Positions 5,697-11,825 of a stretch of DNA of 11,856 nt are shown here, piece after piece. The stretch is from Pavlovales sp. CCMP2436 (taxonomy: Eukaryota > Haptophyta > Pavlovophyceae > Pavlovales). A program made the translations under genes and the position numbers. Each line of letters starts with the position of its first letter. Within the stretch, counting starts at the first letter, position 1. The notes below the pieces were generated by a model that was not told the origin of the DNA, made no database searches, and worked only from the letters and a program-made list of their open reading frames with translations. Where the stretch lies: contig MU631484.1 in the NCBI GenBank assembly GCA_026770615.1, positions 139,119-150,974 on the forward strand, written 5' to 3'.

Positions 5697-8600
5697 GTGC
5701 GTTCTGTGCAGTGTGTGCAGTGTGTGTGTGTCTGTGTGTGGGTGGGTGGGTGTGGGGGGTGGGGGGGAAGGGGGGAGGTGGGTGGTGGTGGTGGTGGGGG
5801 GTGGGGGGGGCTCGCTTCCCCTGCCCGTGCACGGACTCGGCTCCGGTGTGTGTGTGCAGTGTGTGCAGTGTGGGTGCAGTGTGTGTGTGTGTGTGTGTTG
5901 TGTGTGTGCGTGCGCGCGTGCGTGTGTGTGCGTATGTGTGTGTGCGTGTGTGTGCGTATCCACCCACCCGCACACCCACACACACACGCGCAGCGGCGTT
6001 GCCTACACTGCTTGCTTGGGCTGAGGCCGGTCCGTTTGCATGACAGCTGCCTTGCACGTTTAACAAGCCGGCCGCTTCACCTGCCCGTGCCCGCGTCTGC
6101 CACTGCCTCCTAGCCCCAGCCCTGCCCCTTCCCGCCCCTGCTTCTGAGCCCACCAGCACGCGATCCCACGTCAGCCCAACATCACCGCACTACCGCCCTG
6201 GACGTCCCCACCTCCGGCGGAAGAGCGCCTATCACATTCTCTAGGTGCACGCCTTTGGCCCTTTGAGGTGGGCACCCTATGGTTAAGTCGGTTTGGCCCC
6301 GCAGGCTTTCTGAGTAACTAGGTTCAAGGAGGGGCGATATATGTGTGCTCGGGGAGTGATCCTGGACATGTCCGGGAGACCGTCTCCGGGGACAGATGTC
6401 CTAATAGGAAATCCTTTCCTTTCCTTTCCTTTCCTTTCCTTTCCTTTCCTTTCCTTCCCTGGGACAGATGTCCTAATAGGAAATCCTTTCCATTCCTTTC
6501 CTTTCCTTTCCTTTCCTTTCCTTCCCTGGGACAGATGTCCTAATAGGAAATCCTTTCCTTTTACTCTGGTCAGTGCGTCAGTCAGAGTCTCGTCGTCGAT
6601 TGTCGTGTGTCTGATCCGCCTTGCGGTCCAATCCGCCTTGCGGTGTGGACGGTATCCGTGTGATCCGCAAAGGTTCATTGATCCGAGTGTTTTCTCAACA
6701 CGTGGGTCCGATGGAGACATGTCAGGGGACGGACGTACTTCTAGATATTCACACACACACGCGCCGCGCTTAGCCCCCTCCTCTCCCCAGCCAACGTATC
6801 CTCCTCGCCTCCCATGCTATCCTGCCCCATGCCTGCGAAACAACGACAGGTGCGCACTCGATGCCCTCTCTCTCTTCCTCTCTCTCTCTCTCTCTCTCTC
6901 TCTCCTTCTCTCTCTCTTCCCTCCCCCCCGCATGTTCATTGTACTGCCAATAAAACACACACACATACATTTGCACAAAATGATACTTCTCTTTCATAGG
7001 CGGCGGGAGCCTTGACTTCCTGGTTATCATTTCATCTTATTATTATAATTACTGCTATTATTATTATTGATAAAATTATATTAAAAAAAGGCATCTCGCC
7101 CGACCTCCTGCATGTCAATTCATTTAATATTTGTTTATTAATTTAATATTAAACAACAACAGGCGGGCACTCGATGCGGCGTGAGCCTTCGATGGACCAG
7201 GGCCCTTTGAACCAAATACTGCGCACGTTACTGCGGCCGGATGACTGGAGCCCACCACCGAACGGACGCTTCCCGTTTGGGTTGAACACCATAAAGGTAG
7301 GAGCTGCTCTCACCGGGATGTCATAGGTACGGGACGGGGGCAGGGCAATGTCATAGGTACGGGACGGGGGCAGGGCAATGTCATAGGTACGGGACGGGGG
7401 CAGGGCACCTAGTTATACATCGCGCACTGTCGGGCGGGCCTGCATTGGGTCTCGCATGGCAGCTGTGCGTGTGTGTGGTGTGTGTGTGGGGAGGGGGGGG
7501 GTTATAATGTAATATATAACATGTATAATAATAAATAATAATAATAATAATAAATGGCATTAAATAAATAAATAGTCGACTGCAGTACCCTGCATTGCGC
7601 AGCGACGTTAGCGCTTCGTTTTCGGCTTCCTCGCCATGCCCCACTTCTACGATGTACCCCACTTCGGCGAAGCGCGTTGTAGCCTGCTTCTGAGCGTAAT
7701 CCGAGATCAGCTTGATGTGTCACACCGCCAGTCAGAACCCCCCCTTCATTAATATACGGGACAGGGCGAGGGCGACTCAATAATCCTCTTTACTGAATAA
7801 ACTTTCTTTTCTGATGCCCCTTCTACCGCCTGGGGCGCAGTCTCTGCGTCCAGGTGGTACCGGGTGTCAGCGTCTGTGCGTCACTCAGTTGAGCTTTAGC
7901 GTCACCTTGCGCTGATACCAAAGCGCCAACTGAGCTCCGAAGCAGGTTATGGGAGTGAGTGAGAATAGGGCATGGATACGGGATGTGGCATGGGGGGACG
8001 CGAGAAATCCACTGCCTGCTGCCACTGTCTGCTGCCACTGCCTGCTGCCACTGCCTGCTGCCATTGCCTGCTGCCTCTGCCTACCGCCCACTAGTAACAA
8101 ACCAGGGAAGGGACCTTTCAGGCAGGTAAGCCCAGGCAGTTCTCGTAGTCGAACCAACTGTCGTTGCTTTAACTTTTTTTTCTTTTTCTTTTTGATCCAC
8201 TAACTCCCTCCCCCCTCTCCCCTCCCTCTGCTTTGATCCACTAACTCCCTCCCCCCTTTCCCCTCCCTCTGCTTTGATCCACTAACTCCCTTCCCCCTTT
8301 CCCCTCCCTCTGCTTTGATCCACTAACTCCCTCCCCCCTCTCCCCTCCCCCCTCTCCCCTCCCCCTGCTTTGATCCACTAACTCCCTCCCCCCTCTCCCC
8401 TCCCTCTGCTTTGAATCGACATCAGTGGTTGTGCCAAGAAGCGCAGGCAGTGCTGGCAGTCGAACCCACAGTAGTTGACTTACGAGCACCCGTCAAAGTC
8501 TTCGGGGATATTCACGGCCAGGTGAGCATTTGATGGGGGGGAGGGGGGGGGGGGGCATTCCCACACGCGCATATGCACACGCACACACCCACCCTCCATC

Positions 8601-11600
8601 TGTCCAACTTATTCGAGAACCCTTATCGTTGTCGGTTCATAACGACGTCACTCCGAGGAGTGAACCCGCCGTGCCAGCAGGTACCTCCAGCTGCATCCAT
8701 TCAGCTGCAGGGCCATCACTGACAAAAATTACATCTGACAACTTGATCTTGCAGTTCGCCGACCTGATGCGGCTTTTCCGCGAGTACGGCGTGCCGATGC
8801 GCGAGTCGGAGATGCCGCGTTCTCCCGCCCCGCCTTCGGCAAACATGGGGTAAGCTGCAGTTTTTTATAAATTTTTTAGGCCGTTTAAGTCTTTAGACGG
8901 CAGCAGATACTTTTTGTCCTTTACTTTTTTCGATACGCGTGTCCGATATTTCACGTCAATTGGGGGTTAAGAGTGGGCTGGGCTTACAAGCGAGAAATGC
9001 TTTGCCGTTTGCAAGCATGGGGTGAGTTTTTCTAGCTTCCTAGCTCAGTAGGCAAGTAAGCTAGGAAGCTAGAAATTAGTGATAAAACAAGCGAGAAAAG
9101 CTTTTCTTTTGTTTTCTCATTAATAAATTACATATTCTCAGGGGACGCGCGCGTTCGCCGCTGGGGGTACCGCCCTTGCAACAACACAATGGGGCGGTGG
9201 GTGATTTGCTGTACACGGACTACCTCTTTCTGGGCGATTACGTCGACAGGGGCTCGCACTCGCTCGAGGTGCGTTTCATTATTTGATTGGAGCGTTGTAA
9301 CCTAAATGACATATTTGTTCTGTGGGTACTACTGTCACGAAAAAAAAAAAAAAAACGACAGGGGCTCGCACTCACTTGAGGTGCATTTTATAATTTTTAC
9401 GTATTTATTATTTTATCGGACAGTTGCAACCTATATTACGTATATATCAGATTTGCGAATGTACTTTTTGTCACCGTAAACAAATAAAGAAAAGAAATCG
9501 AGACAGGGGCTGGCACTCGCTCGAGGTGCGTTTATTATTTTCTAACCGTTTTTTAAAAAAAAAAACCTGACTCTGTCCTGGGTGATGTTGCTGCTGGCGC
9601 TCAAGAACCGCCACCCGTCCTTGCCATGGATCTTCCTTTTGCGCGGGAACCATCAAAACTAAAACACTACCTCTTTTTCATTTTCTCTTCTCTTTTCTTC
9701 TAGGTGATGGTGTTGCTGCTGGTGCTCAATTTTTTTGCAAAAGCTATACACGAATAAAACTAACTAACTCATTACCCTTCTATTTGGTAATAGGTGATGG
9801 TCTTACTTTTGGCGCTCAAAATCCGGCACCCTGCTCGGATCTTCCTTTTGCGCGGGAACCATCAAAACTAAAACACTACCTCTTTTTCATTTTCTCTTCT
9901 CTTTTCTTCTAGGTGATGGTGTTGCTGCTGGTGCTCAATTTTTTTGCAAAAGCTATACACGAATAAAACTAACTAACTCATTACCCTTCTATTTGGTAAT
10001 AGGTGATGGTCTTACTTTTGGCGCTCAAAATCCGGCACCCTGCTCGGATCTTCCTTTTGCGCGGGAACCATCAAAACTAAAACACTACCTCTTTTTCATT
10101 TTCTCTTCTCTTTTCTTCTAGGTGATGGTGTTGCTGCTGGTGCTCAATTTTTTTGCAAAAGCTATACACGAATAAAACTAACTAACTCATTACCCTTCTA
10201 TTTGGTAATAGGTGATGGTCTTACTTTTGGCGCTCAAAATCCGGCACCCTGCTCGGATCTTCCTTTTGCGCGGGAACCATCAAAACTAAAACACTACCTC
10301 TTTTTCATTTTCTCTTCTCTTTTCTTCTAGGTGATGGTGTTGCTGCTGGTGCTCAATTTTTTTGCAAAAGCTATACACGAATAAAACTAACTAACTCATT
10401 ACCCTTCTATTTGGTAATAGGTGATGGTCTTACTTTTGGCGCTCAAAATCCGGCACCCTGCTCGGATCTTCCTTTTGCGCGGGAACCATCAAAACTAAAA
10501 CACTACCTCTTTTTCATTTTCTCTTCTCTTTTCTTCTAGGTGATGGTGTTGCTGCTGGTGCTCAATTTTTTTGCAAAAGCTATACACGAATAAAACTAAC
10601 TAACTCATTACCCTTCTATTTGGTAATAGGTGATGGTCTTACTTTTGGCGCTCAAAATCCGGCACCCTGCTCGGATCTTCCTTTTGCGCGGGAACCATCA
10701 AAACTAAAACACTACCTCTTTTTCATTTTCTCTTCTCTTTTCTTCTAGGTGATGGTGTTGCTGCTGGTGCTCAATTTTTTTGCAAAAGCTATACACGAAT
10801 AAAACTAACTAACTCATTACCCTTCTATTTGGTAATAGGTGATGGTCTTACTTTTGGCGCTCAAAATCCGGCACCCTGCTCGGATCTTCCTTTTGCGCGG
10901 GAACCATCAAAACTAAAACACTACCTCTTTTTCATTTTCTCTTCTCTTTTCTTCTAGGTGATGGTGTTGCTGCTGGTGCTCAATTTTTTTGCAAAAGCTA
11001 TACACGAATAAAACTAACTAACTCATTACCCTTCTATTTGGTAATAGGTGATGGTCTTACTTTTGGCGCTCAAAATCCGGCACCCTGCTCGGATCTTCCT
11101 TTTGCGCGGGAACCATCAAAACTAAAACACTACCTCTTTTTCATTTTCTCTTCTCTTTTCTTCTAGGTGATGGTGTTGCTGCTGGTGCTCAATTTTTTTG
11201 CAAAAGCTATACACGAATAAAACTAACTAACTCATTACCCTTCTATTTGGTAATAGGTGATGGTCTTACTTTTGGCGCTCAAAATCCGGCACCCTGCTCG
11301 GATCTTCCTTTTGCGCGGGAACCATCAAAACTAAAACACTACCTCTTTTTCATTTTCTCTTCTCTTTTCTTCTAGGTGATGGTGTTGCTGCTGGTGCTCA
11401 ATTTTTTTGCAAAAGCTATACACGAATAAAACTAACTAACTCATTACCCTTCTATTTGGTAATAGGTGATGGTCTTACTTTTGGCGCTCAAAATCCGGCA
11501 CCCTGCTCGGATCTTCCTTTTGCGCGGGAACCATCAAAACTAAAACACTACCTCTTTTTCATTTTCTCTTCTCTTTTCTTCTAGGTGATGGTGTTGCTGC

Positions 11601-11809
11601 TGGTGCTCAATTTTTTTGCAAAAGCTATACACGAATAAAACTAACTAACTCATTACCCTTCTATTTGGTAATAGGTGATGGTCTTACTTTTGGCGCTCAA
11701 AATCCGGCACCCTGCTCGGATCTTCCTTTTGCGCGGGAACCATGAGTTGCCGGAGGTGAACGCGAGAGATGGCTTCCTGCTCGAATGCTGCCAGCGGCTT
11801 GAGTCAAAG
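5297..11809 (+). CDS. PPKL: PPKL/BSU1-like Ser/Thr protein phosphatase (partial)
   Basis: The spliced model is 5297(or 5354)-5696, 7163-7296, 8426-8521, 8755-8849, 9142-9268 and 11675-11809. All five junctions agree in phase. The product carries the metal-binding PPP motifs in order: GDIHG (8504-8518), GDYVDRG (9233-9253) and GNHE (11735-11746). It should be a metal-dependent protein Ser/Thr phosphatase. The PPKL branch is favoured over PP1/PP2A by the linker ([15 protein letters not shown]), a segment with W-S-P-P and NTIKWLC, and [14 protein letters not shown] with LMRLF.EYG; all resemble plant BSL proteins as I recall them. The C-terminal half of the catalytic domain lies beyond the window. 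No Kelch repeats were found upstream, so the N-terminus is uncertain. A proline-rich insertion of about 34 residues precedes the GDYVDRG segment. The introns carry duplicated exon edges. Confidence 0.88.
5676..5864 (+). repeat. duplicated 3' edge of exon A in the intron
   Basis: ACGGACTCGGCTCCGG at the end of exon A (5676-5691) recurs exactly at 5831-5846. In both places a GTG-rich run with GTGCAGTGTGTGCAGTGTG follows. The offset is 155 bp. The copy lacks the GCGGAG that carries the true donor. Confidence 0.8.
5735..5820 (+). repeat. G-run tract (potential G-quadruplex) with strand asymmetry
   Basis: Many runs of three or more G on the plus strand are separated by single T or A bases (gggtgggtgggtgtgggggg and similar). 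They lie 40-120 bp inside the intron after exon A. The RNA and the plus strand could form G-quadruplexes. Confidence 0.8.
5848..5960 (+). repeat. (GT)n / GTGC microsatellite
   Basis: Imperfect GT dinucleotide repeats with interspersed gcgt units follow a GTGCAGT repeat. They generate the His/Thr-rich and Cys/Val-rich open frames of this region, which are not genes. Confidence 0.9.
5990..6360. other. intron A-B, C-rich unique sequence without gene
   Basis: This mostly C-rich single-copy sequence lies inside the large intron of the phosphatase gene. No coding frame or RNA gene is convincing. Confidence 0.5.
6363..6402. repeat. cluster of short palindromes
   Basis: Three inverted repeats follow each other within 40 bp: GGACATGTCC, GGAGAC-C-GTCTCC and GGACA-GA-TGTCC. 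The last is the start of the first unit of the CCTTT-containing tandem repeat. Confidence 0.75.
6389..6562 (+). repeat. 72/67-bp tandem repeat enclosing (CCTTT)n
   Basis: GGGACAGATGTCCTAATAGG begins at 6389, 6461 and 6528, each followed by AAATCC and a run of CCTTT units. The run is long in units 1 and 2 and shrinks to a trace in unit 3. Units 1 and 2 end CCTTCCCT. One point change (ccatt) marks unit 2. The Lys/Gly/Arg repeats seen in translation are artefacts of the array. Confidence 0.95.
6612..6646 (+). repeat. 17-bp direct repeat
   Basis: ATCCGCCTTGCGGT occurs twice, 17 bp apart. Each copy contains CCGCCTTGCGG, a short imperfect palindrome. Confidence 0.75.
6742..6752 (+). repeat. TAGATATTYAC motif
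   Basis: This is one of five copies seen in the window: TAGATATTCAC at 4094 and 6742, TAGATATTTAC at 4272, 4334 and 4587. They mark the edges of repeat-derived segments. Function unknown. Confidence 0.6.
6837..6865 (+). repeat. duplicated acceptor and 5' edge of exon B
   Basis: The 27 bp at about 6838-6864 match the acceptor and start of exon B (7150-7176) at 24 of 27 positions, including acaac.acagg and GCACTCGATGC. The copy lies 312 bp upstream of the true site and is followed directly by a (CT)n tract. If used, it would give a different exon that quickly enters the CT repeat. Confidence 0.75.
6866..6930 (+). repeat. (CT)n microsatellite and pyrimidine tract
   Basis: CT repeats with interspersed TT and C-runs lie inside the intron between exons A and B. 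They produce the Ser/Leu-rich open frames here. Confidence 0.95.
7020..7160. repeat. AT-rich tract with inverted repeat before exon B
   Basis: ATT/TAT trinucleotide-like repeats are followed by TTTAATATT (7123-7131) and its reverse complement AATATTAAA (7145-7153). These end just before the acceptor AG at 7161-7162. A hairpin here would sit next to the 3' splice site of exon B. Confidence 0.6.
7163..7296 (+). CDS. phosphatase exon B: linker segment
   Basis: After ACAACAG the exon supplies two bases that complete the codon left by exon A. It then encodes [30 protein letters not shown] and FPFGLNTIK, and ends in phase 0 at GTAGGA. The order of hydrophobic helix, L-L-x-P, W-x-P-P, F and N-x-I matches the linker just before the phosphatase domain of BSL proteins as I recall it. 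The next exon continues as WLCQEAQ, giving NTIKWLC. Confidence 0.85.
7318..7407 (+). repeat. 30-bp perfect tandem repeat, 3 copies
   Basis: Three identical copies of a unit beginning ATGTCATAGGTACGGGACGG start at 7318, 7348 and 7378, 22 bp after the exon B donor. Each contains CATAGGTACGGG, an AG-GT with donor character that loosely resembles the exon B edge CATAAAGGTAGGA. Confidence 0.95.
7465..7580 (+). repeat. (GT)n, G-run and TAA/TAAA microsatellites
   Basis: A GT repeat passes into a run of G (7468-7500), then AT-rich trinucleotide repeats (ataataataa, taaataaataaa) to about 7575. Intronic, no gene. Confidence 0.9.
7641..7755 (+). repeat. dispersed repeat family B, copy 2
   Basis: This copy aligns with 4152-4270 over its whole length with substitutions and small indels. 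It lies in the intron between exons B and C. Its end runs into TACGGGACAGGGCG, which resembles part of the 30-bp repeat at 7318-7407. Confidence 0.7.
7812..7925 (-). repeat. dispersed repeat family A, copy 2 (inverted)
   Basis: The reverse complement of this stretch matches 3604-3716, including CTGGACGCAGAGACTGCG and GGTAGAAGGGGCATCA. It lies 57 bp from repeat B copy 2, so families A and B occur near each other at both loci but in different relative orientation. Confidence 0.75.
8009..8086 (+). repeat. 13-bp minisatellite, 6 copies
   Basis: Six units of ccactgcctgctg begin at 8009 and every 13 bp after. Unit 2 has one change and units 5 and 6 have progressively more. The period is not a multiple of three, so it is not a coding repeat. 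Confidence 0.95.
8119..8172 (+). pseudogene. degenerate copy of exon C start
   Basis: The 39 nt at 8133-8171 match 8444-8482 in exon C at 31 positions. Six of the eight differences fall in third codon positions. The copy reads [13 protein letters not shown] against [13 protein letters not shown] in exon C. Weaker similarity extends to 8119, where the codon matching GAA of exon C is TAA. The copy lacks an obvious donor and is probably a dead exon duplicate, about 311 bp upstream of the real one. Confidence 0.75.
8191..8409 (+). repeat. 41-bp pyrimidine-rich minisatellite, 5 copies
   Basis: TTTGATCCACTAACTCCC starts at 8191, 8232, 8273, 8314 and 8369; each is followed by a C/T-rich run. The unit starting at 8314 carries a 14-bp internal duplication of the C-rich part. 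A variant tttgaatc at 8410 marks the end. Each unit contains a branch-point-like CACTAAC and a pyrimidine tract, and the array ends 16 bp before the exon C acceptor (CAG 8423-8425). Confidence 0.95.
8426..8521 (+). CDS. phosphatase exon C: first metal-binding motif
   Basis: This exon starts after ATCAG with W-L-C-Q-E-A, continues [18 protein letters not shown] and ends VFGDIHGQ before a GTGAGC donor. It is 32 codons long and phase 0 at both ends. GDIHG supplies the first Asp and His metal ligands of the PPP catalytic site. [14 protein letters not shown] is typical of the PPKL/BSL branch. Confidence 0.93.
8535..8595 (+). repeat. G-run then CA repeat after the exon C donor
   Basis: A G-rich run (8535-8556) starts 13 bp after the donor, followed by imperfect ACAC repeats. 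This resembles the layout after the donors of exons A and F. Confidence 0.85.
8755..8849 (+). CDS. phosphatase exon D
   Basis: The exon opens after CTTGCAG in phase 0 with [15 protein letters not shown], the segment that directly follows GDIHGQ in PPKL enzymes. It then enters non-conserved [17 protein letters not shown]. The exon ends ATGGG before GTAAGC, leaving two bases that pair with the G opening exon E. The tail belongs to the insertion of about 34 residues. Confidence 0.92.
9004..9028 (+). repeat. copy of exon D donor region in the intron
   Basis: GCCGTTTGCAAGCATGGGGT resembles the end of exon D (GCCTTCGGCAAACATGGGGT) and carries its own GTGAGT donor-like sequence at 9022, offset 172 bp. 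The copy immediately precedes the hairpin. Confidence 0.6.
9029..9075. repeat. perfect 17-bp hairpin in intron D-E
   Basis: TTTCTAGCTTCCTAGCT (9029-9045) and its exact reverse complement (9059-9075) are separated by 13 nt. The stem begins right after the duplicated donor-like sequence. Further out, acaagcgagaaa occurs on each side of this block (about 8987 and 9087), 100 bp apart, like a direct repeat flanking an insertion. Confidence 0.9.
9142..9268 (+). CDS. phosphatase exon E: GDYVDRG motif
   Basis: This exon follows TTCTCAG, takes two bases from exon D and first encodes a non-conserved [17 protein letters not shown]. It then gives [19 protein letters not shown] and HSLE, ending in phase 0 at GAG before GTGCGT (9269). 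GDYVDRG carries metal-binding Asp residues of the PPP site, and [11 protein letters not shown] with HSLE is strongly conserved in PPKL. Confidence 0.95.
9356..9525 (+). repeat. two extra copies of the exon E 3' edge
   Basis: The last 25 nt of exon E with its donor (9244-9274) recur at 9356-9386 and 9501-9531. The first copy differs inside the exon part only at two synonymous third positions (TCG to TCA, CTC to CTT). The second has one S-to-W change and an altered first codon. Both keep GAG-GTGC. They are spaced 112 and 145 bp apart with AT-rich sequence between. Confidence 0.88.
9582..9653 (+). pseudogene. divergent old copy of exon F start
   Basis: This copy reads [16 protein letters not shown] then [10 protein letters not shown] and a stop. 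Compared with exon F it lacks one Val codon, has two extra residues before IFLL, uses different synonymous Leu codons and ends in CAA AAC TAA instead of GAG. It lacks an AG acceptor directly in front. Its last 26 bp are identical to the array that follows. Confidence 0.85.
9628..11743 (+). repeat. 209-bp tandem array, about 10.1 copies, of splice-site/exon-start units
   Basis: Unit landmarks recur every 209 bp: TCTAG-GTGATGGTGTTG at 9704, 9913, 10122 and so on to 11585, and AATAG-GTGATGGTCTTA at 9794, 10003 and so on to 11675. I saw no difference between units by eye. Each unit has two subunits of 90 and 119 bp, each opening with a version of the exon F start behind its own 3' splice site. 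The first reads VMVLLLVLN then FFAKAIHE and a stop overlapping AATAAA. The second reads VMVLLLALK to RGNHQN and a stop. CTAAC-type branch points and pyrimidine tracts precede both AGs. The array ends inside true exon F. Confidence 0.97.
11675..11809 (+). CDS. phosphatase exon F: GNHE motif
   Basis: The last array unit continues into real coding sequence: [34 protein letters not shown] and [11 protein letters not shown]. It is 45 codons, phase 0 at both ends, closed by a GTATGT donor at 11810. GNHE supplies the Asn and His that PPP enzymes use for metal and phosphate handling. Only this copy keeps the Glu after GNH and has a downstream donor. Confidence 0.95.
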
Positions 11810-11825
11810 GTATGTTGCACTAAGT

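Noticed and set aside
5148..6159. Long minus-strand open frames rich in His-Thr and Pro
   Set aside because: They are produced by the (GT)n and G-run tracts and by the antisense of phosphatase exon A. They have no coding character outside the repeats.
6363..6372. GGACATGTCC as a p53-type response half-site
   Set aside because: A single 10-bp palindrome in a non-animal-like genome is not evidence of a transcription-factor site.
6283..6756. Minus-strand frame with Lys-Gly-Lys-Glu-Arg repeats, and its plus-strand Pro-Phe-Leu-Ser counterpart
   Set aside because: It is an artefact of the CCTTT pentanucleotide array.
8241..8489. Minus-strand frame with Gly/Arg-rich repeats
   Set aside because: It is an artefact of the 41-bp minisatellite and lies antisense to exon C.
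8522..8754. Duplicated exon edge in the C-D intron (CCAGCAGGTACC resembling the exon C end)
   Set aside because: The match is too short and common to count. I left this intron out of the exon-edge duplication pattern.
8637..8846. Minus-strand frame of about 69 codons opposite exon D
   Set aside because: It is antisense to a well-supported phosphatase exon and covers intron sequence on one side.
9628..11743. CRISPR-like array
   Set aside because: The units are contiguous 209-bp identical repeats without variable spacers, and they carry splice sites and exon sequence of a eukaryotic gene.
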